Shown: positions 38,058 to 49,634 of the stretch, in pieces
How positions within the stretch are numbered: the stretch's first letter is position 1
Layout of the letters: each line of letters starts with the position of its first letter
Source: Leptospira andrefontaineae
GTDB taxonomy: Bacteria > Spirochaetota > Leptospiria > Leptospirales > Leptospiraceae
Assembly (NCBI RefSeq): GCF_004770105.1
Contig: NZ_RQEY01000005.1
Coordinates: 434,001-498,000, forward strand
DNA length: 64,000 bases
Reading direction: 5' to 3'
Notes under the pieces: generated by a model
Database searches by the model: none
The model's input: the letters and a program-made list of their open reading frames with translations, nothing else
What the model was told of the DNA's origin: nothing
Position numbers and translations under genes: made by a program

Positions 38058-38164
38058 TAACGTTTTGGTATGGTAACTTTATACTAAACGATATAGGTCT
38101 CTTTTCAGGCTAAAAATTCTCGAAATCTTGACGAAATAATCGTCTATATTCTTTTGGCATAATA

Positions 38165-38521
38165 GTGCGGCGCATACCTTACATTCTGCTGATTTTACTA
38201 CAGGTAGCTCTAGTAGTCTTCTCATCCACTATGGAATGGGTAGATAAGGACCTGGAAAGTCGTGCTATTTCTTTATCCCAAACAAAGAAAAACATCTCCA
38301 CCGCCCTGGAATCGGATCTTACGGATTCCGAAGGATTAGTTTATACTCAAGCGAGAGAAAGAGACAGCAGACTTGTCGATTTTATCGCCGAAGAGTCATC
38401 TAGTTATCCTTGGACCCCACCCACATTCGATTCTAAGATCGTATATGTAAGCGGCCAATACAGATCTGACCGACTTCTACATTTTTCCCTAACAAATCTT
38501 CCCCCACCTAAACTGGTTTAA
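38165..38521 (+). CDS. Small exported or membrane-anchored protein
   Basis: About 118 residues from a GTG start with no clear Shine-Dalgarno sequence. The N-terminus (IPYILLILLQVALVVFSSTM) is a signal or anchor and the rest is polar. No family is recognised. It precedes the metal efflux operon by 110 nt and could be the first, separately started gene of that region. Confidence 0.55.
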   Translation: MRRIPYILLILLQVALVVFSSTMEWVDKDLESRAISLSQTKKNISTALESDLTDSEGLVYTQARERDSRLVDFIAEESSSYPWTPPTFDSKIVYVSGQYRSDRLLHFSLTNLPPPKLV

Positions 38522-38537
38522 TAGTTTATATTACTTC

Positions 38538-38599
38538 GGAACGATTTTCGCGCCATAGGTATATTGGCATCGTTCCATAGGGGAGTCTTGCTTAAGCAA
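38538..38599. promoter_or_regulatory. Inverted repeats in the leader of the efflux operon
   Basis: GGAACGAT (38538) mirrors ATCGTTCC (38569) with a 23-nt spacer, and TTGCTTAAGCAA (38588-38599) is a perfect 12-bp palindrome. Both lie 30-90 nt upstream of the outer-membrane efflux gene and may bind a metal-responsive regulator. No regulator gene is adjacent. Confidence 0.4.
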
Positions 38600-38630
38600 A
38601 AGCTATCTTTAGGGATAACTTCGTACAACT

Positions 38631-40045
<1,415 letters not shown>

Positions 40046-40049
<4 letters not shown>

Positions 40050-41041
40050 TTCCATCATCTAACAAACTTAGGCTTTTATTAATCGTAGTGGTCGCGGCAA
40101 TCTCCGTTTCCATCGTTTCTTTTACGCTAAACAAGGGTGGGAAGAAAACTCCTCCTCGCCCTCAAAAGGCGATCGTCCACGATCACGGTGAAAGGATAGA
40201 ATTTAAGGAGAATAGCCCTGGTCTCGATATCGTAAAGAGTGCTGAGATCGGCAAACCTGGAGAATTCGTGAATGTAGAAGCTCCTGCAAGGTTGATCGCC
40301 ACTACTTCTCCTTCTGTATCCGATTCGGAACAGATCATTTTATTCGAATCTGCAGAATTAAACGATCTATATGTGGGTTATGTTCATGCGAAGAACAGTT
40401 TAAACAGATCTCGCAAGAACTTGGATCGTATCAAAGATATGTTCAAACATAGGGTCGCTACTGAAAAGGATCTGATCGAAGCAGAGACAGAAGTGAATAA
40501 TGATGAGGCTGAATTCGCGGAGTTCGAAGGAAAACTGAGAGCAGTCGGCTTAAACCCCGCAATGATCAAAAAGGCAGCAGGGCAAACTGCTTGGATCATT
40601 TCAGATGTTCCTGAATCCCAACTTTCCAGTCTGCAAAAAGGAAAAAGAGTTAGAGTAGTTTTTAACTCCTTCCCGAACCAAGAATGGGCAGGTACTGCAG
40701 AAGCATTGGGAGACAATGTGGATCCTTTTACAAGAACTGTAAAGGTTAGGATTGCGATCAAGAACGAAGGATATAGATTAAAGCCTGGGATGTTTGCTAC
40801 AGTTAAATTTCCGGAGGAAACCGGAAGTGACTCGGTGGTTATTCCTTTCAATTCGGTAGTCACCGTCGAAGGTAAAAACTACGTTTTTGTAGAAGAAACT
40901 CCTCACGAATTCTTTAGAAGAGAAGTTGTCCTTGGGATCTCCACCAGAGAAAGAGTCAATGTCCTGGAAGGTTTGACCAAAGGTGACAAAGTCGTTGTAG
41001 AAGGAGCCATTCTATTAAAAGGACTTAGTTTCGGATTTTAA
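40046..41041 (+). CDS. RND periplasmic adaptor (CzcB-like)
   Basis: A 331-residue membrane-fusion protein. One N-terminal anchor ([20 protein letters not shown]) is followed by a short helical hairpin ([20 protein letters not shown]) and beta-barrel ([20 protein letters not shown]). The typical [12 protein letters not shown] motif comes next. The lipoyl half-motif is weak, as in CzcB types. It bridges the TolC-like protein and the RND pump. Confidence 0.88.
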
Positions 41042-41046
41042 TCTCT

Positions 41047-41781
41047 ATGAAAAGAATACTAAGTTTTATTATTATAATATTCTTATTTTCTTTTGTTTCT
41101 TCCGTTTATTCGCAGGAAAAGAAAAAGGATTATAAGAGTGAAGATGTTTCTCCGGAATGGACTCCGGATGCGGATCGTAAAAGTAAATTCGGAGAAGAGG
41201 AAAAGGACGATCTTTCTCAGAAAGCGCTTCCTAAATCTACGAACTTCTTCGTATACGGAGCAAGTGTAGGTTCTCCAGGAAGTATAAACTTCAATTTAGG
41301 ATATTATTATAAAGATATCGTAATACGAGGATCCGGCGGTCATTGGGGGCCTCATTGGTGGGGATGGCAGGCGGATCTAGGATTTAGTTTTTGGAAAACT
41401 TCCGTTATTGCGCATAGTGTTTCCGTAGTAATCGGACAATTCCAAGTAGACCCTTTCGCTCCTGAGTTGGGAAGAGGGGGACAAACTTCTTATCCTACGG
41501 GCAGCGACTTTCCTGGATACCAGCATAGAAATCCAACTTTTGAAGATTTGATCATTCGCTCATATATAGCCGAACAGAATCCGAATCTAGCTACTTTTTT
41601 GGAATATGAAAGTAGGGACAAACAGAAGGTAACTTTAAACCAAAGATATGTAGGGCTTACTTATGATTTCCTTCTTGGAAATTTCTTCCTGCAAGTTGGT
41701 GGAGGAATAGGAAGTGGAGATTATAAAAATCCTCAACTTCTAATTCAGTTAGGATATTTCTTCGATACGAGGTCATACTAA
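41047..41781 (+). CDS. Exported beta-rich protein inserted in the efflux operon
   Basis: A 244-residue protein with a signal peptide (cut after VSSVYS), a charged segment (about 25-65) and then barrel-like strands ([40 protein letters not shown]). It ends [12 protein letters not shown], a pattern seen in small outer-membrane barrels. The WGPHWWGW run is notable. It lies between adaptor and pump genes with 5-nt and 1-nt junctions, so it is probably an accessory to the pump. No family is recognised. Confidence 0.7.
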   Translation: MKRILSFIIIIFLFSFVSSVYSQEKKKDYKSEDVSPEWTPDADRKSKFGEEEKDDLSQKALPKSTNFFVYGASVGSPGSINFNLGYYYKDIVIRGSGGHWGPHWWGWQADLGFSFWKTSVIAHSVSVVIGQFQVDPFAPELGRGGQTSYPTGSDFPGYQHRNPTFEDLIIRSYIAEQNPNLATFLEYESRDKQKVTLNQRYVGLTYDFLLGNFFLQVGGGIGSGDYKNPQLLIQLGYFFDTRSY

Positions 41782-44700
41782 TGATAGATAGGCTCATTGA
41801 ATCCGTACTCAAGTTTCGAGTCCCCACCATCATCGCCTCTGTTTTCGTGGCGGTTTTAGGCGTTTGGGCCTGGACAGATATTCGAAAGGAAGCTTATTCG
41901 GATATTGCAGATACACAAGTTCGCTTAATTGCAAAATTCCCGGGTAAAGCTGCTGTAGAAGTAGAAGAGAGAGTTACTCTTCCGATCGAAAGGGTATTGA
42001 ATGCGATCCCTAAAGTAGCGGTACGTCGTTCGAGAACTATCAATGGTCTTGTGGTCTTTCAATTCGTATTTGAAGATGGGACCGATGATTATTTTGCGAG
42101 GATGCGACTTATGGAAAGGGTCGCTGATGCGGATATTCCTGAGGAAGTCCAACCTGCATTAGGACCTATGAGTTCTCCTGTGGGAGAAATTTTCAGATAT
42201 GTGGTGGAGTCTTCCGGAAACCATACTCCAATGGAACTCAGAACGATCCAAGACTGGATTGTAATGCCTAAGATGCTCTCCATTCCTGGGATTGCGGATG
42301 TGGTTACTTTCGGTGGTTTGCCTAAACAATTCCATATAGTAACTTCTCCTGACAAATTAGTACGTTATAAACTTACGATAAACGATGTGATCCAGGCGGT
42401 TCAGGTGAATAACCTGAATACTGGAGGAAACCTACTTTTACAAGGTGAGCAAGGATTTCCGATCCGTTCTTTGGGTGCGATACGAGAAGCCCAACATATA
42501 GAGAATATCGTAGTAAAAACGGTAAACGGAGTCCCTGTATTTGTTCGGGATCTGGCAACTGTGGAAATTTCTCACCCGATCCCGAGCGGTGTCTTAGGTT
42601 ATACAGTCCGTATAGACAACCAAGTTATGGATATAGATTCCTCGGTCCAAGGTCTCGTGGCTATGCGTCGATGGGGAGATCCTAACGAAATGGGGGATCG
42701 GATCCGCGCAAAAGTAAAAGAGATCAATGAGAATTATCTTCCTGACGGAGTACAGCTCAGGACTACGTATGATAGAAGTGACCTTGTAAATTATACGTTA
42801 CGCACTATTGGGAGAACACTTCTGGAAGGAGTGATGGTGGTCAGCTTGGTGTTGATCTTCTTCATAGGAAGTGCAAAAGCTTCTCTCGTAGTAGTAGCAA
42901 CCATTCCTTTCGCATTATTATTTGCGTTCCTTCTTATGAATATAACCGGGATCCCAGCAAGCTTGCTCTCCTTAGGAGCGATAGACTTCGGGATCGTGGT
43001 AGATGGCGCCGTGATCATGGTGGAAAATATCATGAGAAGATATAGGGATGCCACCCCTGGGGATAAAAGTAAGGGTATCATTAAGCTGACCGCAGAGTCC
43101 GGCTCCGAGGTCGGGACGGAGATTTTATTCTCCATTCTGATTATCATACTTGCTTATTTGCCTATTTTTTCTTTCGAGCGTATCGAAGGACGTTTGTTCA
43201 AGCCGATGGCTTTCACCATTTCCTTCGCGATCTTCGGAGCTTTAATTTTCTCCATGACTGTGGTGCCGGTTTTGATGACTTATATGTTCCGAAATTATTT
43301 CGAATCGGAGAAGCCAGGACCGATCGCATGGCATAACCCAGTCTATGGTTGGATAGAAGTACGTTATAAAACATTAATAGACTATTTAGTAGAAAGATCG
43401 AGAAGAGTAGTCATTGGCGCTTTCACTGTTGTTACCATATTTTTGGCGATAGGTGGATATAAACTTGGAACAGAGTTCCTACCAGAAATGGATGAGGGTG
43501 GTTTTAACCTAAGGATCTTTTTCCCTGTAGGTATCTCTCTTCCGGAAGCTCGTAAATTTATGCCTAAGATCCGGGAGACGATCTATAAAAACGAACAGGT
43601 AAGCGTAGTACTTTCTCAGCTGGGAAGGAATGACGATGGAACCGACCCTCTTCCTCCTAACAGATTGGAAGTGCTCGTAAGCTTAAAAGATTACGACGAT
43701 TGGAAGGAAAGGATCACCAAACAAGAACTTCTTCTAAGAATGAAAAATGATCTGGAGGCAACTCTTCCTGGAGCAAGGATCAGTTTCTCTCAGCCTATCA
43801 TGGACAACTTGTCGGAAGCGATCATGGGAACCATTGCGGACTTGGCGGTTTTCGTATCCGGACAAGACTTAAAAGTGATGCGTAAACTTGCGGAAGAGAT
43901 CTTGGATATCGTAAAGGATATGCCTGGAGCAAGTGAGTTCGGTATTGAACAAGAAGCGGATAGCCCTCAGTTGACTGTTCGGATTGACAGGGAAGCAGCG
44001 GCTCGTTATGGGATCAATGTAAGCGATATACAACAAATGGTAGAAGCAGCCATCGGTATGCAAAGAATTAGCACACTGTATGAGGGGCCTTCCGACATTC
44101 CTCCAAAAACTCCTGCCCGTTTCGGTATCGTAGTTCGATTCTCAAAGGACTATCGAGCTTCTAAAAGAGCAATCGAGTCAATGCCTATCATTTCTCCTAA
44201 AGGGGAAAGAGTTCCACTTTCGCAATTGGCAAAGATTACTTTGGAAGATGGACCTACAATGATCTTTCGCCAAGAAGGTAGAAGGACCATTACCGTCCGA
44301 ACAAACGTGAGGGGCCGCGACCAAGGTGGATTCGTAAATGAACTTCGTAAGAAAGTTCAGCAAAAGATAAAACTGCCGGAAGGATACGAGGTACGTTACG
44401 GAGGGCAATATGAGAACCTTGCTCGAGTTGGTAAAAAATTAGCCATCGTCATTCCGGTAACGATCGCGATCATTTTCGGAGTATTGTTCTTACTTTATAG
44501 AAATTTAAAATACGTTTATGTGGCCTTAGCCTGTCTTCCACTTTCCTTGGTAGGAGGAATGTACGCACTTCTGTTAAGAGGATATTATTTTAACGTATCC
44601 AGTGGGGTAGGGTTTATCTCACTTTTCGGGATTGCAACCATGTCAGGTGTTCTTTTCGTTTCCAGGACAAATCACCTTTTGAGAGACGAGCCAACATTGA

Positions 44701-45077
44701 CCACTAAAGAAGCGGTCACACAAGCGGCAGTTATCCAGTTGCGACCAATGTTGATGACAATGTTACTTGCGTTACTTGGGTTAATTCCGGCTACTTTGGC
44801 GTCCGGAGTTGGATCAGATGTTCAGAGGCCTTTGGCTACAGTAATCGTCGGTGGATTATTCTCCGCTTTATTCCTCGTATTGACCGTGCTACCTTCACTT
44901 TATTTAGTATTAGTGGGGGATAGAAAACATTCGGTAGAAAAGGCAGAGACATTCGAACTTCATCCGGAAGCATACGTTTCCTTATACGATGAAGATGATA
45001 TCGAAGACGCGTCTCCAGCTCATAGGAACGGAAGTAAAAAGGTAAAGAAAAAAGTTCTCGCTAAAAAGAAACGTTAG
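41781..45077 (+). CDS. Heavy-metal RND efflux pump (CzcA-like)
   Basis: A 1098-residue inner-membrane proton antiporter with 12 membrane helices and two large periplasmic loops. TM4 carries [15 protein letters not shown], which fits the DFGx3DGAx3VEN signature of divalent-metal (Zn/Co/Cd) pumps rather than the Cu/Ag type. The C-terminus has a 60-residue charged tail ending [10 protein letters not shown]. It is the third component of the operon, and its start overlaps the stop of the barrel gene (TAATG). Confidence 0.92.
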   Translation: MIDRLIESVLKFRVPTIIASVFVAVLGVWAWTDIRKEAYSDIADTQVRLIAKFPGKAAVEVEERVTLPIERVLNAIPKVAVRRSRTINGLVVFQFVFEDGTDDYFARMRLMERVADADIPEEVQPALGPMSSPVGEIFRYVVESSGNHTPMELRTIQDWIVMPKMLSIPGIADVVTFGGLPKQFHIVTSPDKLVRYKLTINDVIQAVQVNNLNTGGNLLLQGEQGFPIRSLGAIREAQHIENIVVKTVNGVPVFVRDLATVEISHPIPSGVLGYTVRIDNQVMDIDSSVQGLVAMRRWGDPNEMGDRIRAKVKEINENYLPDGVQLRTTYDRSDLVNYTLRTIGRTLLEGVMVVSLVLIFFIGSAKASLVVVATIPFALLFAFLLMNITGIPASLLSLGAIDFGIVVDGAVIMVENIMRRYRDATPGDKSKGIIKLTAESGSEVGTEILFSILIIILAYLPIFSFERIEGRLFKPMAFTISFAIFGALIFSMTVVPVLMTYMFRNYFESEKPGPIAWHNPVYGWIEVRYKTLIDYLVERSRRVVIGAFTVVTIFLAIGGYKLGTEFLPEMDEGGFNLRIFFPVGISLPEARKFMPKIRETIYKNEQVSVVLSQLGRNDDGTDPLPPNRLEVLVSLKDYDDWKERITKQELLLRMKNDLEATLPGARISFSQPIMDNLSEAIMGTIADLAVFVSGQDLKVMRKLAEEILDIVKDMPGASEFGIEQEADSPQLTVRIDREAAARYGINVSDIQQMVEAAIGMQRISTLYEGPSDIPPKTPARFGIVVRFSKDYRASKRAIESMPIISPKGERVPLSQLAKITLEDGPTMIFRQEGRRTITVRTNVRGRDQGGFVNELRKKVQQKIKLPEGYEVRYGGQYENLARVGKKLAIVIPVTIAIIFGVLFLLYRNLKYVYVALACLPLSLVGGMYALLLRGYYFNVSSGVGFISLFGIATMSGVLFVSRTNHLLRDEPTLTTKEAVTQAAVIQLRPMLMTMLLALLGLIPATLASGVGSDVQRPLATVIVGGLFSALFLVLTVLPSLYLVLVGDRKHSVEKAETFELHPEAYVSLYDEDDIEDASPAHRNGSKKVKKKVLAKKKR

Positions 45078-45083
45078 TTTATG

Positions 45084-45108
45084 CACTTGTCTTAAATAAA
45101 GACAGGTG
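45084..45108 (+). other. Hairpin covering the ribosome binding site
   Basis: CACTTGTCTT / AAGACAGGTG form a 10-bp stem with one G-T pair and loop AAATA. The 3' arm contains AGGTGAT-like bases that would bind 16S rRNA for the ATG at 45115, so folding would block translation. It may alternatively be the operon's end hairpin. Confidence 0.45.
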
Positions 45109-45114
45109 ATGACT

Positions 45115-45516
45115 ATGAATCTACCCGAAAAAATTTTGATCCTAACCGGGGTCTTAAATTTAGCATACGGAAGTCTGACGGGCTTCGCGTATGCGTTTGC
45201 GAGAATGAAGGCTGAATTTCCTTCCAGATATTTACAGGCCGCACATATCGGACCATTGATGCAAGGTGCTATGATCCTTGGTTTGGTATTCGCATTTCAG
45301 CTTGCTCCCCTTTCAGAAACAACTGCTCTAGTCGGTGCCATTTCATTCGCAGTTTCTTCCGGATTTATTGCCTTAAAAGATACAGTGGATTGGCTCCAAG
45401 GGATCAAAGACGAATTTAAAGAGAATCCAGCTCTTGGAAAGATCCTAGGTGGGATTGGAGTTACTGCAAACCTGGTAGGGATTGCTATTATCGTTTATGG
45501 GGTTTTGGTAGCTTAA
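45115..45516 (+). CDS. Four-helix membrane protein
   Basis: About 133 residues with four hydrophobic segments (FAYAFARMKAEF, then GPLMQGAMILGLVFAFQLAP, TALVGAISFAVSSGFIALKD and a C-terminal GVTANLVGIAIIVYGVLVA). No family is recognised. ATG 45115 is preferred because AGGTGAT lies upstream at suitable spacing; GTG 45106 and ATG 45109 are in frame. It follows the metal pump by 37 nt. Confidence 0.7.
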   Translation: MNLPEKILILTGVLNLAYGSLTGFAYAFARMKAEFPSRYLQAAHIGPLMQGAMILGLVFAFQLAPLSETTALVGAISFAVSSGFIALKDTVDWLQGIKDEFKENPALGKILGGIGVTANLVGIAIIVYGVLVA

Positions 45517-45540
45517 TCTTTCAGTTGAAGGAGAGGGATT

Positions 45541-45623
45541 ACCGTTTTAAAACCGGTTCACTATCTGACGTATAAATCATAAAAATCTATCTAAGGACCT
45601 TACAATTTCTTGGGTAGATTTTT
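45541..45623. other. Hairpin-forming stretch after the membrane protein
   Basis: ACCG-TTTTAAAA-C-CGGT (45541-45557) is a near-palindrome. AAAAATCTATC (45581-45591) pairs with GGTAGATTTTT (45613-45623) over 11 bp with one G-T pair and a 21-nt loop ending in T residues. Either could terminate upstream transcription. Confidence 0.4.
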
Positions 45624-45705
45624 AAAATTCCGGACCGAGAAACGATTAACAGTTCGAAATTTTTTTACATATTTTTCGCTCTAAATATCTTAAGAGGGAT
45701 CTGAG

Positions 45706-45849
45706 ATGAGCGAGCATTTAAAGGCAAAACTGAAAAAAGCAGATGCCGGTTTTTGGAAAAAGACATTCAGATCCTGTTGGAATATCCTTCCTCATTCTTT
45801 CAGAAGACAATTGGTTGCCATGTCTGGGCAATCGGATCTGGATTTCTGA
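45706..45849 (+). CDS. Small basic protein, 47 residues
   Basis: An open frame MSEHLKAKLKKADAGFWKKT ... QLVAMSGQSDLDF. AAGAGGGAT lies 6-7 nt before the ATG, a good ribosome site, and codon use looks like that of neighbours. The protein is basic with aromatic residues and no signal peptide. It is flanked by non-coding sequence on both sides. No family is recognised. Confidence 0.5.
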   Translation: MSEHLKAKLKKADAGFWKKTFRSCWNILPHSFRRQLVAMSGQSDLDF

Positions 45850-45900
45850 ATAGTTAGCCTTCTTCTTTTCTTAATTATCTTATTCCATCAATTTATCTGA

Positions 45901-45933
45901 AAATAAAAAAAGAGCGCCCTTTCGGACGCTCTT
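45901..45933 (-). terminator. Terminator of the porin gene
   Basis: Read on the minus strand, a stem CGTCC-loop-GG-CGCTCTT (7 bp plus 2 bp after one mismatch, 45910-45933) is followed by a T-tract (complement of AAATAAAAAA). It lies 28 nt after the porin stop: a classical intrinsic terminator. Confidence 0.8.
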
Positions 45934-45960
45934 CTTCAAGAAATCGTTATCTAAGTCGGA

Positions 45961-47520
45961 TTAGAACTTAGCTACGATACCTAAGGTTAAACCATATTGG
46001 TCTTTGCTTTTCTCACCGGAAGAGTTAACGAATTGATATCCATTCGCCCAGTCTCTTCTCATATCAAGTTTGATCAAAAGATTTTCAGTGAAGTTCCAAA
46101 CTGGAGTTACTGTAAATGTTTTGTAAGATCCGTAGTGAGTGTTTCCGTAGTTGGTGTAATCTTTCGGCTTCAAGATTTGCAATACTTCGTTATCGCTTAA
46201 GCCAGCAAGAGCTGGAGTAGAAGCTTTAACTGCTGCAGCTAAAGCTGCATCTTCAGCGGCACGAGCCTCGCCTAAGTAAGCGTTTGCATTTCTGAAAGGG
46301 TTGAAAGTAGTCAACTGAGTGTTGTATTTACTGTCGTCGATGTACTCGAAGCGGAAGTTAACTCCCCACTCTTCATTAAACTTAACTTTGATCCAAGAAC
46401 CATAAGCTTTGTAGGTTGCTTTGTTATCTTTAGTGTTAACAGCTCCACCCAAGATTTTTTCCAAAGTGTATGGATCAGAACCGTCTGCATTTGCAGCAGC
46501 AGATTCCTTGTTAACCGGTGCGAATCCACCAGCCTTCTCACTCCAAGTATAGTCGAAGTCTAAGGTGATTTTTTCGTGAGGTGTGAAGGAAACGATAGCA
46601 TGGTTCATGAACCAGTAGTCAGTATCATATTTAGCTCTAGGCGCTCCTGGGGTAGGTGCACCAACTTGAGCAGCTAAATAAGCCATAGTAGGATCAACTA
46701 CACCTGTCGCACCGTCTTGAGAATACAGAGTGTTCCAAGTCACAGAAAGTTTATCTTCAATGATCTGGCCTTTAACCTGCGTTCCAACCGCTTTATGCTG
46801 AGTAGCTCCTTCCACGAAGGTGTTTTTTGCTCCATTGGACAAATTTGCCTCAGTTGGAGCTAGGTAACCGGTACCACCACCACTGTTGTATAGATAAAAG
46901 GTTCCAGACCATTTATCGGTAACTTGAGTAGTTAAGCGAGCACCGGTGTGAATGAATGGGATCGTGTTTTGGAAGATGGCCCCTATCGAGTAGTTGGGGT
47001 TACCCATTGACTCGATCACCTCATATCCAATATGAGTTGCCATCTTTCCTATATCCAGGGTCATTCCCTTAAGCACCGGGAAATACATACTGATGTATGC
47101 TTGTTTTAACAGGTTGTAGTTATATACACCGTTTACAGTGCTATAAAGACCTTCTTGGTACGGGTTGTTCAATCCGTTTTGGAAATCCACACGGAATCCC
47201 CAAGGGCTAGATTTCTCAGCAGTTTTTTGGACCGCTAATGCGGCTGCGTTTACTGCAAAGTTCTTGTTGTTGGTTTCGAAAGCTCTGGTAGCGTCGATAT
47301 CGTTTCCTTGTAACGGGTTGTTATTGTACATGTAGTACACATCCACGAATCCGGAAAAATCTACCGCGTCATACCATTTCTTTTCTACAGGCTCGGCTTT
47401 TACCGCCGCCGCCGGAGCTGCCTTCGGGTCCGGTGTTTCCTTTTTCGGTTGGGCAAAAACCGAAGAGGCGGTCACCAGAGTAAAGGTAGCAATGAGGTTG
47501 ACTGTTTTTTTTCTCATCAT
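45961..47520 (-). CDS. Outer-membrane porin (OmpL-like barrel)
   Basis: About 519 residues. Signal peptide ([17 protein letters not shown]), a Pro/Ala/Lys linker, then a large beta-barrel ([18 protein letters not shown] ... [13 protein letters not shown]) ending in Phe as barrels do. It resembles the putative porin-2 (OmpL-like) family. Two GGAG sequences precede the ATGATG at 47520/47517; the in-frame ATG 33 nt further out lies before them and is less likely. A terminator follows. The solute is unknown. Confidence 0.8.
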   Translation of the reverse strand: MMRKKTVNLIATFTLVTASSVFAQPKKETPDPKAAPAAAVKAEPVEKKWYDAVDFSGFVDVYYMYNNNPLQGNDIDATRAFETNNKNFAVNAAALAVQKTAEKSSPWGFRVDFQNGLNNPYQEGLYSTVNGVYNYNLLKQAYISMYFPVLKGMTLDIGKMATHIGYEVIESMGNPNYSIGAIFQNTIPFIHTGARLTTQVTDKWSGTFYLYNSGGGTGYLAPTEANLSNGAKNTFVEGATQHKAVGTQVKGQIIEDKLSVTWNTLYSQDGATGVVDPTMAYLAAQVGAPTPGAPRAKYDTDYWFMNHAIVSFTPHEKITLDFDYTWSEKAGGFAPVNKESAAANADGSDPYTLEKILGGAVNTKDNKATYKAYGSWIKVKFNEEWGVNFRFEYIDDSKYNTQLTTFNPFRNANAYLGEARAAEDAALAAAVKASTPALAGLSDNEVLQILKPKDYTNYGNTHYGSYKTFTVTPVWNFTENLLIKLDMRRDWANGYQFVNSSGEKSKDQYGLTLGIVAKF

Positions 47521-47798
47521 TCTCCTAAATCTCCTATGCCCGTAATTATGCAACTAGCGTGCCAACATGAAAAAAATAGGCAAAGAGACTAAATAAGGCT
47601 TAAAAACGATTCTAAATCCAATATTCAATGTTCAGATTTTATAAACTTTTCAGGCTATTTTTTATATATTAACATAGTGCTTATAAATTAAGCATATATT
47701 GAGGTGCTAAAAGATTAGGCAATTTAGAAGATGTTTTGGTGGAGGAGGAATTTTGTAGGCACTTCGACAATATAAGACGGAGATTTAAGGCGTTTGGA
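47521..47798. other. AT-rich intergenic region upstream of the porin
   Basis: 278 bases without a gene. It separates the porin start from the end of the CCA-adding enzyme gene. One short inverted repeat is seen, GCTTA-TAAAT-TAAGC (47679-47693). The porin promoter must lie here; I could not assign a convincing -35/-10 pair. Confidence 0.5.
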
Positions 47799-49094
47799 TT
47801 AGTGCGATTTTCGAATCTGACTTAATAGAAGTTCTTCGGAATTTTGATTCGGATCTTGGAGAACAGCGAGCAAAGAAGATCGTAAGAGTTCTCCCAATTT
47901 AGGAGCCGGAAGTTCTGGGAATTTTTCTCGGATCAGATTTCCATCTATGGCCAGGTCAGAGAGTAGAAGTGGTGGATCCTTCTTCCATTCTTGTTCCGCG
48001 CTTAGGAGCCAAAATGCTTCCTCATTTAAAAAAGCTGACCAAAGAAGAGAAAGTTCTAAACACCAGTCCCAGAGATCCTTTTTACCCGCATATTGAGCGA
48101 TCGGATGGAGCAAATGTGTTCGAATCCCTGGAGAAGTTTTTAATTCTTCTTTTTGTTGGATGATAGAATACAAAGTTTTTACTAGAAACTGAGAATCTTT
48201 TGTTCTTTGGTTGGAAAATCTGAGTTCTTTAAAGAATACATTCGAGTCGGAAAACCAGTTTTGTTCGGAGAAACAGGAAACTAGGAAATAGGCTATTTTT
48301 GATTTTTCAGATGACTCTAGAAGTTTGGAAAATCCATTTTTATGTTTTTCCCAGTCTCCGGAATATAATTTTGTTTTGGAGAATAATTCCAGAATTTTAT
48401 ACTTTTTTAATAGATCCGATCCACCGATCGGATTTTTGCTTTTGAGAACCTTTAAAAATTCATCGTGGATTCTTTCTGTAGAAACCTTTGCAGTGATTGG
48501 CCTACAGGTTTCAATCGCTTCTGCGGTTTCCGGATGGATCGCAAATCCGAGGGTGGAGACAAATCGAATTGCACGAACTGGTCTGAGGCCGTCTTCCGTA
48601 AATCTGGAGACCGGATTTCCAATAGTCCTAATTAAAGAATTCTGAATGTCTTCTATCCCGGAATGTTCGTCCACCAATATCTTTTTTTGAAGATCTAATG
48701 CCAAGGCGTTCATTGTGAAGTCCCTTCTTTTCAGGTCTTCACTCAGGCTTACTCCGAATTGTACTGTTTCCGGTCTTCTTCCATCAATATAATCTTCGTC
48801 TTTTCTGAATGTGGTCAATTCATAGGATCTATCATGGAATAATACAGTAATGGTTCCGTGTTTGATCCCAGTCGGAACCGTTCTTTTGAAGATCTTCTGC
48901 ATTTCTTCCGGATGGATCGAAACGGCAAGATCGTATTCGTGAGGGATTTTATTTAAGATCAGATCTCGGACACTTCCCCCAACGAGATAAGCTTCTCCTC
49001 CATGGTTTCGTATTATGGTACTGATCTCTAATAGATCTTCTAAAAAAGGAGAAGGGATTTGGGAGATAAGTTTGTTCGGATCGGAGTTCATCAT
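47799..49094 (-). CDS. cca: CCA-adding enzyme / poly(A) polymerase family
   Basis: About 431 residues of a class II tRNA nucleotidyltransferase. The GEAYLVGGSVRDLIL motif (about 33-47) is followed by PHEYDLAVS, where the first metal-binding residue is Glu in place of the more usual Asp. KHGTITVLFHD, RRDFTMNALALD and RPVRAIRFVSTLGF are present. Neither tRNA in this window encodes CCA, so such an enzyme is needed. ATG 49094 overlaps the upstream stop (ATGA); a TTG at 49115 is in frame but weaker. Distinction from poly(A) polymerase is not certain. Confidence 0.85.
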   Translation of the reverse strand: MMNSDPNKLISQIPSPFLEDLLEISTIIRNHGGEAYLVGGSVRDLILNKIPHEYDLAVSIHPEEMQKIFKRTVPTGIKHGTITVLFHDRSYELTTFRKDEDYIDGRRPETVQFGVSLSEDLKRRDFTMNALALDLQKKILVDEHSGIEDIQNSLIRTIGNPVSRFTEDGLRPVRAIRFVSTLGFAIHPETAEAIETCRPITAKVSTERIHDEFLKVLKSKNPIGGSDLLKKYKILELFSKTKLYSGDWEKHKNGFSKLLESSEKSKIAYFLVSCFSEQNWFSDSNVFFKELRFSNQRTKDSQFLVKTLYSIIQQKEELKTSPGIRTHLLHPIAQYAGKKDLWDWCLELSLLWSAFLNEEAFWLLSAEQEWKKDPPLLLSDLAIDGNLIREKFPELPAPKLGELLRSSLLAVLQDPNQNSEELLLSQIRKSH

Positions 49095-49429
49095 TCCTGG
49101 ACGATCTTTTTCCAAATAGGTAGATAACGATCTTTGAGTGCAGGATTTTTAGAAAAAATTTCCTCTATCTGCTTTTTGGTTTTTCCGTCCACAGAGACTC
49201 TCAAAAAGGGAAGGTCAGCTTGTTGGGAAAGGATTTGGTCTATTCTTCTTCCTGTTTCGTCCCAGGCAGAATTGCAGATCTCTTTGTATTCTTGGTCGGT
49301 ATGCTCATTGCACAGGATTGCAAGTTCCAAATACTTTCCTTCTTTTTGCAGTTCTTTCATTTTATCTAAGATGTTTGCTCTGCAGGTTTGGATAAGAAGA
49401 AGTAGAATTATGATTTTCTTACTGTCCAT
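49091..49429 (-). CDS. Small exported protein or lipoprotein
   Basis: A 112-residue protein with an N-terminal hydrophobic segment ending IQTC (IIILLLLIQTCRAN), which fits a relaxed spirochaetal lipobox. The rest is helical and charged with two more Cys (LCNEHTDQEYKEICNSAW). No family is recognised. It overlaps the CCA-adding gene by 4 nt. Confidence 0.65.
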   Translation of the reverse strand: MDSKKIIILLLLIQTCRANILDKMKELQKEGKYLELAILCNEHTDQEYKEICNSAWDETGRRIDQILSQQADLPFLRVSVDGKTKKQIEEIFSKNPALKDRYLPIWKKIVQE

Positions 49430-49466
49430 GCATGGAATTTTTCAATAAGAATCCTGAGAGGAAACC

Positions 49467-49533
49467 TTTTTTCACGCTAAGTCGCTAAGTATTTTCATTT
49501 TCGAATCCTTTGCGTCTTTGTGCCTCTGTGTGA
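49467..49533. repeat. Dispersed inverted repeat, copy 4
   Basis: Left arm TTTTTTCACGCTAAGTCGC then TAAG; right arm CTTTGCGTCTTTGTGCCTCT then GTGTGA. It lies directly next to copy B of the GC-rich element, so the two families form a composite between rnhA and the small exported protein gene. Confidence 0.65.
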
Positions 49534-49539
49534 GTAAGC

Positions 49540-49628
49540 CGCGGCAGGGATACGCAGGGGAAGTCCGAAGGACCGGAGCGATAGCGGAGCCCGTAGTAGC
49601 CCGGTCTGAGCGGAGCGAAGAGCCGCCC
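49540..49628 (-). repeat. GC-rich dispersed element, copy B
   Basis: The reverse complement begins GGGCGGCTCTTCGCTCCGCT and ends CTGCGTATCCCTGCCGCGG. It aligns with copy A (27861-27962) over its length with a few gaps. Its GGGCGGCTC end starts about 7 nt after the rnhA stop codon, the same orientation to the preceding gene as copy A. Confidence 0.7.
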
Positions 49629-49634
49629 GAAAAT

